Shown here: piece by piece, positions 35,151-45,024 of the stretch | How positions within the stretch are numbered: position 1 is the first letter of the stretch | Layout: each line of letters begins with the position of its first letter | Assembly: GCF_030010375.1 (NCBI RefSeq) | Contig: NZ_JASCRY010000001.1 | Span: 1,054,001-1,118,000, forward strand | Source: Flavobacterium yafengii | Lineage (GTDB): Bacteria; Bacteroidota; Bacteroidia; Flavobacteriales; Flavobacteriaceae | Direction: 5' to 3' | Length of the DNA stretch: 64,000 bases | Notes under the pieces: generated by a model | What the model was told of the DNA's origin: nothing | Databases searched by the model: none | The model's input: only the letters and a program-made list of their open reading frames with translations | Made by a program: the position numbers and the translations under genes

Positions 35151-36668
35151 TTAAAGTAAAGAATGACAAGTCATTACTTCTGGTTTTTCTACTCCCATTA
35201 ATTCCAAGATGGTTGGAGCAATATCGCCAAGAACCCCATCATGAATGGTCTTCAAGTCTTTGTCTACTAATATAATAGGCACTGGATTTGTTGTGTGGGC
35301 CGTATTAGGACTTCCATCAGGATTAAGCATCGTTTCGCAATTTCCATGATCAGCAATTACAATGGTCGTATAATTATGGGCTAATGCTGTCGTGATTACT
35401 CTTTCAACGCATTTATCAACCGCTTCGCAGGCTTTTATTGCAGCACTCATAATTCCGGTGTGTCCCACCATATCGCCGTTGGCAAAATTAAGACAAACAA
35501 AATCCACTTCTTCTTTCTCCAATTCGGGAACCAAAGCATCTGTCAACTCAAATGCGCTCATTTCCGGTTGCAAATCATAAGTGGCAACCTTTGGAGAGTT
35601 TTTCAAGATGCGGCTTTCGCCAATAAAAGGTTGTTCTCTTCCACCGGAAAAAAAGAAAGTCACGTGAGGATATTTCTCCGTTTCGGCAATACGAATTTGC
35701 TTTTTGTGGGCTTTTTCTAAAACCTCACCAAGAGTTTCCGTAATATTATCTTTGTTATAAACGACTTTTACATTTTGGTAGGTTTCGTCATAATTGGTAA
35801 GCGTGACATAGTACAAATTGAGTTTGTGCATGTTTTGCTCATGACAATCCATTTGAGTCAATACTTCCGTTAATTCTCTACCTCTATCCGTTCTGAAATT
35901 AAAGAAAATAACGACATCATCTTCTTCAATTGTAGTTAATGGTTTGTCGTATTCATCAACAATAACCGTTGGGTGAATAAATTCATCGGTTATATTAACT
36001 TCATAACTTTCTTCGATGGAAGCTACTGCATTTGTTGAATGTGTTCCAATTCCGTTTACCAATAAATCGTAAGCAAGTTTTACTCTTTCCCAGCGTCTGT
36101 CACGATCCATCGCATAATAACGTCCCACAACTGAAGCCAGTTTTACGGTAGTATTAGCAATATAATCCTGTAAATCTTGAATGTAATGTTTACCGGATTT
36201 TGGATCCACATCACGACCGTCAGTGAAGGCATGAACGAAAACTTTTTGTAATCCGTGTTGTTGTGTCGCGTCAATCAAGCCACGTAAATGAGAAGTATGA
36301 GAGTGTACACCACCATCAGAAACTAATCCTAAAAAGTGTACTTTTTTATTGTTTATTCTGGCATAAGTAAAGGCATCAACTAAAACTTGCTCTTTTGCTA
36401 AAGTGTCATGTGCAACGGCAAGATTAATTTTGGCTAAATCCTGATAGACAATTCTACCGGCGCCAAGATTCATGTGTCCTACTTCGCTGTTTCCCATTTG
36501 TCCCTCAGGAAGTCCAACATTTAAACCGTCAGTTCGAAGTTGGGCGCTTGGGAAATTTCTATATAAACTGTTAATAAATGGCACATTGGCATTATCAATT
36601 GCAGATACCTTAGGGTCAGGAGATTTTCCCCAACCGTCCAAAATCATAAGAATTACTTTTTTGTTCAT
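35151..36668 (-). CDS. gpmI: 2,3-bisphosphoglycerate-independent phosphoglycerate mutase
   Basis: This 505-residue alkaline-phosphatase-fold enzyme interconverts 3- and 2-phosphoglycerate in glycolysis with two metal ions. The phosphorylated Ser is in QMGNSEVGHMN (Ser61), and the first metal site begins MILDGWG. DRDRRWERV, FFNFRTDRGRELT and C-terminal metal ligands (FANGDMVGHTG, VIADHGNCE, HTTNPVPI) are all present. Length is normal. A -7 element TATCTTTG lies on the minus strand at 36685-36692, just upstream of the start. Confidence 0.96.
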   Translation of the reverse strand: MNKKVILMILDGWGKSPDPKVSAIDNANVPFINSLYRNFPSAQLRTDGLNVGLPEGQMGNSEVGHMNLGAGRIVYQDLAKINLAVAHDTLAKEQVLVDAFTYARINNKKVHFLGLVSDGGVHSHTSHLRGLIDATQQHGLQKVFVHAFTDGRDVDPKSGKHYIQDLQDYIANTTVKLASVVGRYYAMDRDRRWERVKLAYDLLVNGIGTHSTNAVASIEESYEVNITDEFIHPTVIVDEYDKPLTTIEEDDVVIFFNFRTDRGRELTEVLTQMDCHEQNMHKLNLYYVTLTNYDETYQNVKVVYNKDNITETLGEVLEKAHKKQIRIAETEKYPHVTFFFSGGREQPFIGESRILKNSPKVATYDLQPEMSAFELTDALVPELEKEEVDFVCLNFANGDMVGHTGIMSAAIKACEAVDKCVERVITTALAHNYTTIVIADHGNCETMLNPDGSPNTAHTTNPVPIILVDKDLKTIHDGVLGDIAPTILELMGVEKPEVMTCHSLL

Positions 36669-36808
36669 TATACTATATTTTAAACAAAGATAAAGTATTT
36701 CTAAAAATGTTCGAATGAATGGAAATCACTATTATACATTCGGAGGGTAACAATAACAAATAATGATTATTTTGTTGTGGAAAGTTGTCTTTTTTAAAAT
36801 TAATGCAT

Positions 36809-39226
36809 TTAGAATTTATTCTTAACTTGATTATAATCTATAAAATAGCGCACACTTATTGAGAAAACATGACTCAATGCATCGTTATTAAGTAGATTGG
36901 TAACATTGTCCGTAAACTCTTTATTAATGTTTCTTTCAAAGGCACCAGCATTATTTCGGTATAAAACAGAAACTTGACTTCCGGGTGCAAACCACCAAGA
37001 ATAAGACAAATCAGCATTCCAAGAATAGAAGCTCGAGTTTTTATTAGTTGTATATCCTGCAAAATCAGCGAGTCTTCCGTTTTGTTCTAATGATAAAGTA
37101 TTTTTATTTTCGGCATACGACCAATATTGGCGCAACGAAATATTAAACGTCATTTGGCTGTTCAGAGAATATTTCCCAGAAAGCGTATTTGAATAGGTAA
37201 TTACATTTCTATTGGCAAAAACTACCGTGTTTGGCGTAGCCGAATTCATGTCATCATTAATGCTGTCAATGTATCCTTTATTATTGTTTTGTCTGAAAAA
37301 ATTGAAGTTGTAATTCAGCGATAATTTGTCATTAAAACGATATCTTGGACCAACAGCAAAACCATAGGAATTTCTTCCTGCTTCATCAAAAAATGCATAA
37401 GAAGGGTTTACATCGATGGCAAAACTATTATTATAATTGGTCGAAACATATACATAGCCTCCAATTTTTGTTGGTTTTATCACATATCTGTCAGCTGTTC
37501 TTGGTTCATAATAATCATATGTTTCTACCGCATTGGCATCAATCCCAATTCCGAAAAAGTGATTTTTTTTGTTTTTAGAATTTATCTCAAAATTGATATT
37601 ACTGGATTGAATTTTACCAGTTTCTTTTTGAAATTGCGAGTAAAGATTAAGGTAAGCATTAAAGCTGTTAAAGTACTTCGTTGGATTAAGGATTCTATAA
37701 CTCGTATTACCATATAGACTATAATAATTAGTTTCAAAATTAATTCCTAAATCATTATTGTCAAAACCTTTGGTGGCGATGTTAGCGCCAAAACCATAAC
37801 GGTATTTTCCGCTGGTTTCAGAGAAATTTAATTGAGAATTAATGCCTTTTTTATCTTCAACGTCATTAATATAGCTGTATTTGAAATCTCCAGAAAGACT
37901 GTAGGTGTTTTTCTTGGTGTTCAAATCCCAAACTAATGCCGTAACGTTTCCATCTCTAAAACTTCCGTTTCTAGTCACATTAGTATTTACAAACGCAATT
38001 GAGGAATTTTTGCGAAAGCGTTGATCCAGCACTAAAACATTGTAATTTGCAAGTGGTTCAACGACTTCTTTTCTAACTTCTTGCGTGTCGCTATTTCGAA
38101 TAGTAGCTGAAGTTTTTTCGGTAACGGCATTTAAGATTCCAACTCCCAATCCATTTTTGGTTCTTCCGGAAACTTTTAATGCATTGATAAGATTAACACT
38201 TGCCGGGTTGTCAATAATTTCTTCATTGGCTTCAGCGGTCGGATAATTGATTGGGTTTCCCCCAATTCGTCTCGAATAAACCAAATTTCCTTTACTAAAC
38301 AAATCGGTTCCCTCTGTAAAAAAAGGTCTGTTCTCGTTAAATTGTTGTTCAAATGGTCCTAAATTCAGAATTTGATCATCGTATTTTGTTTGTCCAAAAT
38401 CAGGAATAAGAATCATATCCAGCGTAAAAGCATCGTTTATTCCGTATTTCAAATCTAATCCGCCTTTGAGAGTTCCGTATGTTTTTTGTTGCGAATTTGC
38501 ATTTACATAAAAGGAAGAATAGGGTAAAAGGAAGAGTCGAGTAGGTGGTTTTATGTTTTCAATTCCTTCTAAAATCCCTGTTTGTTGGGTGAAAGTTCCT
38601 AGTTTTGAATCAATAAAATTCCAAGTGTATTTATGACGGTCCCGTCTAATTTCCCTGAAAAAATTAAGACCCCAAGTTTGTTTATTCTCGCCAGAAAAAC
38701 GCAGTGCGGCGTATGGAATTCTCATTTCTACAACCCAGCCTTTGTCCGTGATTACGGCTTTGCTTTTCCAAACGGCATCCCAGGAATAATCCTCTCCATT
38801 GGTGTCTGTGGTAATACAATCGGCTTGGCCATCTGCAGCATTTACAAAAAATTGAAAATCTTGTTGTCCATCGTTAAAACCATTTATAAAAACACCAAAA
38901 AGGTCAGAAGTACCAAAATTATCCCGCTGGGTAATTTCTCTTAAAATTTTTCCCGGATTTTCATCATACATAATGGCTCCAATATATATGGCATCATTAT
39001 CATATAAAACTTTTACTTCGGTTTTCTTGTTTTCTGGAATTGCTTTCCCATTATCTGGATCAAACATGATGAAATCACTGGCTATTGAGGCAGTCTGCCA
39101 TGTGTTTTCGTCTAATTTTCCATCAATTTCAATTTTTTCCGAAATGAATTTCGTTTGTAACACTTTTTTTTGGCTGTAGCCAAAAGCATATAGTAATAGA
39201 AAACAAAGTAATAAATAATTTTTCAT
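36809..39226 (-). CDS. DUF5916 outer-membrane protein with CBM9-like domain (copy A)
   Basis: An 805-residue protein with a signal peptide (MKNYLLLCFLLLYAFGYSQ). The start is set at 39226 because the longer frame to 39280 puts 18 residues in front of that signal. The N-terminal part (about 25-200) is a beta-sandwich like carbohydrate-binding family 9 (EKIEIDGKLDENTWQTA, DPDNGKAIPENKKTEVKVLYD, EMRIPYAALRFS). The rest is a DUF5916 outer-membrane barrel with many aromatic strands, ending YFIDYNQVKNKF. Likely role: surface binding or breakdown of large organic substrates; function unproven. It is paralogous to the adjacent upstream gene, to which it aligns along its full length. Confidence 0.85.
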   Translation of the reverse strand: MKNYLLLCFLLLYAFGYSQKKVLQTKFISEKIEIDGKLDENTWQTASIASDFIMFDPDNGKAIPENKKTEVKVLYDNDAIYIGAIMYDENPGKILREITQRDNFGTSDLFGVFINGFNDGQQDFQFFVNAADGQADCITTDTNGEDYSWDAVWKSKAVITDKGWVVEMRIPYAALRFSGENKQTWGLNFFREIRRDRHKYTWNFIDSKLGTFTQQTGILEGIENIKPPTRLFLLPYSSFYVNANSQQKTYGTLKGGLDLKYGINDAFTLDMILIPDFGQTKYDDQILNLGPFEQQFNENRPFFTEGTDLFSKGNLVYSRRIGGNPINYPTAEANEEIIDNPASVNLINALKVSGRTKNGLGVGILNAVTEKTSATIRNSDTQEVRKEVVEPLANYNVLVLDQRFRKNSSIAFVNTNVTRNGSFRDGNVTALVWDLNTKKNTYSLSGDFKYSYINDVEDKKGINSQLNFSETSGKYRYGFGANIATKGFDNNDLGINFETNYYSLYGNTSYRILNPTKYFNSFNAYLNLYSQFQKETGKIQSSNINFEINSKNKKNHFFGIGIDANAVETYDYYEPRTADRYVIKPTKIGGYVYVSTNYNNSFAIDVNPSYAFFDEAGRNSYGFAVGPRYRFNDKLSLNYNFNFFRQNNNKGYIDSINDDMNSATPNTVVFANRNVITYSNTLSGKYSLNSQMTFNISLRQYWSYAENKNTLSLEQNGRLADFAGYTTNKNSSFYSWNADLSYSWWFAPGSQVSVLYRNNAGAFERNINKEFTDNVTNLLNNDALSHVFSISVRYFIDYNQVKNKF

Positions 39227-39361
39227 GAAACGATTGATTGGTTGATTGATGCAAAATTTAGAAAAACCAGAAAGCTTCAAAGCGAAAAATCACTAATCCA
39301 CATAATAGTTTTGGATTAATAGACTCTCATTTCAATTGAATGTTACAGTTTGATTGAAAAA

Positions 39362-41755
39362 TTAAAATTTATTTTTCACGGCATTGTAATCAATGAAATA
39401 GCGAATGCTTATGGAAAGCACATTAGTTAGGTCGCTATTAAAAATACTTTTTAGATTTTTAGATAAATCTTTCTCGACTATACTAGCTCTTTCTAATCCA
39501 TAGTTACGGTATAAAATGGATATTTCACTTCCAGGTGCAAACCACCAAGAATAAGACAAGTCGAAGTTCCAAGAATTAAAATTTCTGTCTTTGTTTTGTG
39601 CGTACGTGCTGTTTGGGGTTAAATAGCCGTTGTTTTGTAAGGTGAAAAATTCATGATTTTTAGAATAGGACCAGTAATAACGTGCAGTCAGGTTTATTGT
39701 CATTCTATTATTCAAGGCATATTTTCCGGTAAGATCATTTTGAAGTATTTCTCGATTGCGTTCGGCAAAAATGATTCCAGTTTCATTAGAATCAACCCAG
39801 CCTCGATAATTACTTTGGTTGATGTAATCCATTGCAAATGCAATAGAAAGTCTATCGTTGAATCGGTATTTTGGACCTAAATAAAGACCGTAATTGCCTC
39901 GACCGTCCTCATTGTATTTTGTGAATGAAGGTTGAATAATTATCGAAAAAGCATTGTTTTCATTTGATGTGAAATTTATAGCAGTAAAAATTTTTTCAGG
40001 AATAAAGACATATCTTCCATATTCACGAGGTTCATAAAAATCGAAAGTTTTAAAAGGTGTGGCTTCTAAGACAAACTCGAAATAATCATTCTTTAGTGTT
40101 GTTGCTTTAATTTCAGTTCCAATAGCGCCAGTTTGCAGTTTTCCGGTGGTGTTTTCGATTTCCAAATTAACAAATTGGTTCACTTTGAATGTATTGAAAG
40201 TTTTTGTTGGGTTAACAATTCTGTAACTACCACTGGCATAAGCGTTATGGTAATTAGTGTAGAAAATTATTCCCAGATCATTTACATCATAGTTTTCTGA
40301 AATATATTTCCCAGAAAATAAATATCGGTATTTTCCACTGGTTTTTCTGAAATTCAATTCTGCTTTATAGCCATCGTAATCTTCAATGCTATTAATAGTA
40401 CTGTATTTAAAATCTCCGTATAAGTTATACGTATTTTTTTTTGTGTTTAAATCGAATAGTAATCCAGAAACATTCGCATCTCTAAAACTTCCATTTCTAG
40501 TGGTATTTGCATTAACAAATGTAACGGATGAGTTTTGGTTGAAACGTTGATCCAAAACTAGCATGTTGTAATTTGTTAATGGTTCAATGACTTCTTTTCT
40601 AACTTCGCCAGTGTCATTATTTAAAATAGTAGCTTTAGTTCTCTCAGTAACGGCATTCAAGAATCCAATTCCTAATCCTTTTTCAGTGCGGCCGGATATT
40701 TTTACGGCATTCAACAAATCTACCGTGCTTGGATAATTGGTTATTTCTTCATTTGCTGCCGTAGCGGGTTCAGTGCTTGGAGCCCCACCAATTCTTCGAG
40801 AATAAAACAAACCTCCTTTGTTAAATAAATCAGTTCCTTCGGTAAAAAAAGGCCTATTTTCTTCTAACTGTTGTTCGAAAGGTTCTAAATTCAAAATCGC
40901 ATTGTCAAATTTTGTCTGTCCAAAATCAGGTACCAAAATAGCATCTAATGTAAAGGAATCGTTTATGCCGTATTTTATATCCAATCCAGCTTTTAAAGTC
41001 GTGTCAGAACCAATATCACTTTGTTGATAGTAAGCTGATGAATATGGAATCAGGAAAAGTCGGGTAGGAGTTTGTATACTTTCAATTCCTTGAAGGATTC
41101 CCGCTTGTGGAATAACGGCTCCAATTTTAGTATCAATCCTGTTCCAAGTATATTTTTGCACATCGCGCTTGATTTCACGCATGAAGTTTAATCCCCAAGT
41201 TTGTTTGTCAGCTTTTGAAAAGCGTAAAGCGGCATAAGGGATTTTCATCTCGACAACCCAACCCAATTCAGTGATTGTTACTTCGCTGTCCCAGATAGCA
41301 TCCCAAGTGAAATCTTCAGAATCTTCAATTGCTAAACAATCCATTTGGACTCCTGCAGCACTTACAAAAAACCTAAAATCTTGTTGACCATCATTAAAAC
41401 CATTTATATAAACAGAAAAATGATCTGATACTCCAAAAACATCTCTATTGGTGATTTCTCGTTGAATTTTTTCGGGTTCATTGTCGTAAAGCAATGCCGA
41501 AATATAAATAGCATTGTTGTCATACAATACTTTTACCTCTGTTTTTTTATCACTGCTTATTGGTTTTCCATTATCCGGCTCAAACATTATAAAATCAGAA
41601 GCAACTGACGCTGTTTCCCAAACTTTCTCGTTTATCTTTCCATCAATTGTGATATTTTCAGTAATAGATTTTGCTTGAAGCGTTTTTTTTTGGCTGTAAA
41701 CAGTATGACTAAAGAATATTAAAAAAAATAAAGCTATAGAATATAATTTTGACAT
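39362..41755 (-). CDS. DUF5916 outer-membrane protein with CBM9-like domain (copy B)
   Basis: A 797-residue paralogue of the preceding entry in the same orientation, 135 bases upstream of it, with the same order of parts. It has a signal peptide (cleavage about residue 21), a CBM9-like sandwich (ENITIDGKINEKVWETAS, DNGKPISSDKKTEVKVLYDN) and a barrel ending YFIDYNAVKNKF. Long blocks are nearly identical between copies (for example RNGSFRD, LFNKGG versus LFSKGN, RPFFTEGTDLF), so they arose by tandem duplication. The N-terminal and barrel strands have drifted, which may reflect different ligands. A -7-like TATTTTTG lies on the minus strand at 41776-41783. Confidence 0.85.
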   Translation of the reverse strand: MSKLYSIALFFLIFFSHTVYSQKKTLQAKSITENITIDGKINEKVWETASVASDFIMFEPDNGKPISSDKKTEVKVLYDNNAIYISALLYDNEPEKIQREITNRDVFGVSDHFSVYINGFNDGQQDFRFFVSAAGVQMDCLAIEDSEDFTWDAIWDSEVTITELGWVVEMKIPYAALRFSKADKQTWGLNFMREIKRDVQKYTWNRIDTKIGAVIPQAGILQGIESIQTPTRLFLIPYSSAYYQQSDIGSDTTLKAGLDIKYGINDSFTLDAILVPDFGQTKFDNAILNLEPFEQQLEENRPFFTEGTDLFNKGGLFYSRRIGGAPSTEPATAANEEITNYPSTVDLLNAVKISGRTEKGLGIGFLNAVTERTKATILNNDTGEVRKEVIEPLTNYNMLVLDQRFNQNSSVTFVNANTTRNGSFRDANVSGLLFDLNTKKNTYNLYGDFKYSTINSIEDYDGYKAELNFRKTSGKYRYLFSGKYISENYDVNDLGIIFYTNYHNAYASGSYRIVNPTKTFNTFKVNQFVNLEIENTTGKLQTGAIGTEIKATTLKNDYFEFVLEATPFKTFDFYEPREYGRYVFIPEKIFTAINFTSNENNAFSIIIQPSFTKYNEDGRGNYGLYLGPKYRFNDRLSIAFAMDYINQSNYRGWVDSNETGIIFAERNREILQNDLTGKYALNNRMTINLTARYYWSYSKNHEFFTLQNNGYLTPNSTYAQNKDRNFNSWNFDLSYSWWFAPGSEISILYRNYGLERASIVEKDLSKNLKSIFNSDLTNVLSISIRYFIDYNAVKNKF

Positions 41756-41880
41756 AAATTGGGATTGATTCTAAACAAAAATAACAAAATTAACATAGAA
41801 ACTGTGTTATTTATGATTTTTCACTCAATATTTCGTCAAGTAATGCGTTATAAATGGACTAAAATTTTGTTAAAAATGGT

Positions 41881-41908
41881 TTGATTCTTATTTTTTGACG
41901 TACGTTTG
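41881..41908 (+). promoter_or_regulatory. Promoter of the YkuD_2-type transpeptidase gene
   Basis: TTG at 41881-41883, a 17-base spacer and TACGTTTG at 41901-41908. The start codon is about 30 bases downstream. Confidence 0.55.
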
Positions 41909-41943
41909 CAATCCCGAATTAATTTATAACTTAAAGAAAATCA

Positions 41944-42666
41944 ATGATTTATAACCTATTTCCTACTATTTTGTTTATGCTGTTTTCTTTCTCTACAAGC
42001 AAAACAAACCTTCCAGAGCCAAATGATATTAAACCAGTAGTTTATGCCAAAACGGTAGAATCTAGTGTTGATGCTAAAATTGAAATGGCATACAACAATT
42101 TGCATTCTGATAAATTTGCTTTGCCTAAATTAGAAAGTTTTGCCGAAGCTTTAAAAGGATATTATTCGTTGAAAGAAAAAGGATTAATTAAGAAAGATGT
42201 TTTAACCTTAATTGATTTCAGTTTGTCTTCAAATACCAAAAGACTTTGGGTAATTGATTTAATTACCGGGGATGTATTGTTTCATTCTCTTGTTGCACAT
42301 GGAAGAAATACAGGAAATGAATTTGCTTCTAATTTTTCAAATTCAGCAGAATCGTATAAAAGCAGTTTAGGTTTTTATGCCACGGGTGAAATTTATAATG
42401 GCAAACATGGAATGTCACTTAAATTAGATGGTTTAGAAAAAGGAGTTAATGACAATGCAAGAGCCAGAGGCGTTGTGATGCATGCTGCTGATTATGTTTC
42501 TAATTCATTTATCAAAAACAATCACAGACTAGGAAGAAGTCAAGGTTGTCCTGCTGTGCCGGTAGAATTGTCTAAAGAAATTATCAGTACAATAAAAAAC
42601 AAATCATGTTTTTTTATTTACCATCCGTCAAGAGTTTCAAAATTTGGAGCAGAATCAATTTCTTAA
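41944..42666 (+). CDS. Murein L,D-transpeptidase catalytic-domain protein (YkuD_2)
   Basis: A 240-residue exported protein with an N-terminal hydrophobic segment (about 1-17). The catalytic region has GVVMHAADYVSNSF (His180) and GRSQGCPAVPVEL (nucleophile Cys202), as in the YkuD_2 (PF13645) group of L,D-transpeptidases. These act on periplasmic peptidoglycan peptides, cross-linking meso-DAP residues or attaching proteins. There is no peptidoglycan-binding domain. Its 3' end overlaps by 12 bases the 3' end of the convergent YcbB-type gene. Confidence 0.85.
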   Translation: MIYNLFPTILFMLFSFSTSKTNLPEPNDIKPVVYAKTVESSVDAKIEMAYNNLHSDKFALPKLESFAEALKGYYSLKEKGLIKKDVLTLIDFSLSSNTKRLWVIDLITGDVLFHSLVAHGRNTGNEFASNFSNSAESYKSSLGFYATGEIYNGKHGMSLKLDGLEKGVNDNARARGVVMHAADYVSNSFIKNNHRLGRSQGCPAVPVELSKEIISTIKNKSCFFIYHPSRVSKFGAESIS

Positions 42667-44244
42667 TTTAGTGTATAAATCAGCATCTAAATTGTAAATA
42701 TCATCTCTAAAAATCAGTTTGTTGTTTTCGCTCCAAGCAGTCCAATACAATAAGTGGAAGGAAACTTCTTTTTTGATTTTTACAAATTTTGTTTTTTCAC
42801 TTTGTAGAATTTCTGTAATTTTTTCCAGATTCCAATTGATGTCATCGTCCAATAAATACTCTGTTAATTCTAATGGATTGTCTACTCTGACACAACCGGA
42901 ACTTAACGAACGATCTATTTTGTCGAAATAATCCCTGTGATTGGTATCGTGTAAATAAACAGAGAAGCGGTTTGGAAAAATAATCTTAACCATTCCCAGC
43001 GAATTAAAAGTTCCCGGACTTTGCACGTAACGATAACTTTTGGCTTGCGATAATTGCCATTCGTAAGGACTTACGATTCCCCCATTACGATCATATATTT
43101 TAATATTTGATTCAGCTAAATAGCTTCTGTTTTTTAAAATGGCAGGAATAACATCTTCTCGCAAAATGGTGGGAGGAACAGTCCAAGTTGGGTTAAAGAC
43201 AACCTGAGTTAATTTAGACGATAATATTGGCGATTTTCTTTTGGCTCTTCCCACTATTACTCTGTGTGTTCTCAACGTATCTTTATCTTTAATTAATGAC
43301 AATCTGTAGTCAGGAATATTAATGATTATATATTCTTTTCCCATTTCTTTTGGATACCATTTCCAGCGCTCAAGATTTACTATTATTTGTTGCATGCGTT
43401 GTTTTTTAGAAAAATTGAGAGAGGCAATTGTAGCTGGTCCAATTATTCCATCTACGGCTAAACCATGACGATTTTGAAATTTTTTTATGGCAAGCATTGT
43501 TTCTTCATTGTAAATGGATGTTAAGCTGTCATTGAGTTGTAATTCTTTCCAATAAATTAATCTTTTTTTAATGTCAATTATGGAGATATTAGTGTCGTTT
43601 GGAGAAATTATTTGCTCAATTTTTAATGCGTTAAAGTTATCTTTAGGAAGCGTATTTAGCAATCTCAGTGCTTTTTTTAGTTTTTTGTAAACAATATGAT
43701 TGGGTTTTAATTGCTCTATTTTATCTGCTAAGGAGTCGTTGTTCAGTAAATCCGTCAAGATTTCATTTATATCAATGTAGTTTTCTTTTAAATCCCAGTT
43801 TTTATATAGTTTTCTGGGATTCAGTTTTCCGTTAGTCAAGTGAGAAATGTATTTTTGAAAACTCGAAGTCAGTAAAATGTCATATTTAGCTAAATCAGTC
43901 TCGTCAAGTGTCGCTGATTTTTTTTCAAAATCGCTTAATATTTTTACTTTGTAATCTTCTGGATTTAATCCTTCTTCATCGGATTTGAGGAGTTCGGCCA
44001 AAATTATTTTTCTGTTTTCCTTAGATTGCCAAATCGTTCTGTAATTAGTTGCTTTATAAAAAGCGGAAAGTGTTTTGCTGTTAAAAGAAGTTAGTAATGC
44101 AGAGTCAATTCTAATGGACTTATCTTCAGGTAGAACAACAGGATTTGAAATTTCTTTTTTCAAGATTACCTCACTTGTTATTTCTGCCTTTTTGCAACTA
44201 ATGGTTACACAGATTAATAGTATTAGGGCTAACGTTTTCATCAT
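42655..44244 (-). CDS. YcbB-type L,D-transpeptidase lipoprotein
   Basis: This 529-residue lipoprotein (lipobox TISC, Cys17) has a helical N-terminal half, a peptidoglycan-binding PG_binding_1 domain (about 240-278, AIKKFQNRHGLAVDGIIGP) and a YkuD catalytic domain. The catalytic His432 lies in VYLHDTNHRDYF and the nucleophile Cys451 in SLSSGCVRVDNPLE. The large insertion between the strands is the 'capping loop' of YcbB (LdtD). It would form 3-3 cross-links in the periplasm. Its ATG directly follows the stop of a decayed GNAT pseudogene on the same strand, so the pseudogene may once have been its operon partner. The second codon is also ATG. Confidence 0.92.
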   Translation of the reverse strand: MMKTLALILLICVTISCKKAEITSEVILKKEISNPVVLPEDKSIRIDSALLTSFNSKTLSAFYKATNYRTIWQSKENRKIILAELLKSDEEGLNPEDYKVKILSDFEKKSATLDETDLAKYDILLTSSFQKYISHLTNGKLNPRKLYKNWDLKENYIDINEILTDLLNNDSLADKIEQLKPNHIVYKKLKKALRLLNTLPKDNFNALKIEQIISPNDTNISIIDIKKRLIYWKELQLNDSLTSIYNEETMLAIKKFQNRHGLAVDGIIGPATIASLNFSKKQRMQQIIVNLERWKWYPKEMGKEYIIINIPDYRLSLIKDKDTLRTHRVIVGRAKRKSPILSSKLTQVVFNPTWTVPPTILREDVIPAILKNRSYLAESNIKIYDRNGGIVSPYEWQLSQAKSYRYVQSPGTFNSLGMVKIIFPNRFSVYLHDTNHRDYFDKIDRSLSSGCVRVDNPLELTEYLLDDDINWNLEKITEILQSEKTKFVKIKKEVSFHLLYWTAWSENNKLIFRDDIYNLDADLYTKLRN

Positions 44245-44622
44245 TCATTTTTTAAACATGACAATGTATTCTCTAACTCCTTATTGTGTCAAAAGGAAAT
44301 CCTTTGACTTGATGTTCTTCTTTTATTAAATTCAATAGCTTGTTTTTGGGCAATGCAATATTTCTCTGAATTTATAATGAGTTTTTCTCTAAAACCCTTC
44401 TTTTAATTTAAAACTGTTTTTTTTGCAGTAAATAAATCGTTTTTTACTTCGAATAATGAAATAACTCTCGCAGATTTTTTTGTCATACAGGTCAAAATGA
44501 ACTGTAGTTCCTAAAACATTTTCATTAAAATGACAATTTTCAATTGGTTTTTCAGCCCGAAGTACGGGATGTCTTACCGAAAATGTCTCTAAAGCGATGA
44601 TTTTTTTGATGTTTGACATCAT
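44245..44622 (-). pseudogene. Decayed GNAT acetyltransferase gene
   Basis: The first 50 codons (MMSNIKKIIALETFSV...HFDLYDKK) match the start of a GNAT subfamily that I know to begin with a VRHPVLRxGKPxExCxF motif. At a run of seven A residues (plus 44475-44481 as T) the frame is lost. If the run had six A, translation would continue as KSARVISLFEVKNDLFTAKK, which is the expected next strand. An in-frame TAA follows. Further homology reappears in other frames: KKGFREKLIINSEKYCI, then QVKGFPFDTI, then GVREYIVMFKK and a TGA at 44245-44247. So the gene has at least three frame changes and internal deletions (126 codons left versus about 150). It ends exactly where the YcbB-type gene begins. A 77-residue ORF in this place is only the undamaged first part. 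Confidence 0.75.
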
Positions 44623-44746
44623 TTTTTTAAATGATTTTTCAGTGTAATAAAGGTATAATAATTTAATATTAAATTCTTTATGAATTTTATATGCTTTTTT
44701 TTAAAAAGACTGTACGGGTCAGTTTGTGATTTTTTAAGAAAAAAAC

Positions 44747-44778
44747 TTGCATTGAAGCAAACTTATTAATTATATTTG
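44747..44778 (+). promoter_or_regulatory. Promoter of the tRNA-Gly(UCC) cluster
   Basis: TTG at 44747-44749, a 21-base spacer and TATATTTG at 44771-44778, 13 bases before the first tRNA. It fits the Bacteroidota consensus well. Confidence 0.75.
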
Positions 44779-44791
44779 CACCGTTGTTAAT

Positions 44792-44864
<73 letters not shown>

Positions 44865-44869
44865 CTAAG

Positions 44870-44896
44870 CCTCAAATTTAGGTTTGAGGTTTTTTA
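44870..44896 (+). terminator. Terminator-like hairpin after tRNA-Gly copy 1
   Basis: CCTCAAA/TTTGAGG with a 6-base loop followed by seven T residues. If it works fully, copy 2 would need another promoter, and none is obvious; it may only attenuate or be a processing signal. Confidence 0.6.
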
Positions 44897-44911
44897 TTTT
44901 ACTGTTTTAAT

Positions 44912-44987
<76 letters not shown>

Positions 44988-45017
44988 AAAACCTCAAACA
45001 AAAGTTTGAGGTTTTTT
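44988..45017 (+). terminator. Terminator after tRNA-Gly copy 2
   Basis: AAACCTCAAAC/GTTTGAGGTTT stem, 4-base loop and T-run. The stem sequence resembles that after copy 1 (CCTCAAA). Confidence 0.8.
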
Positions 45018-45024
45018 ATTTTAA

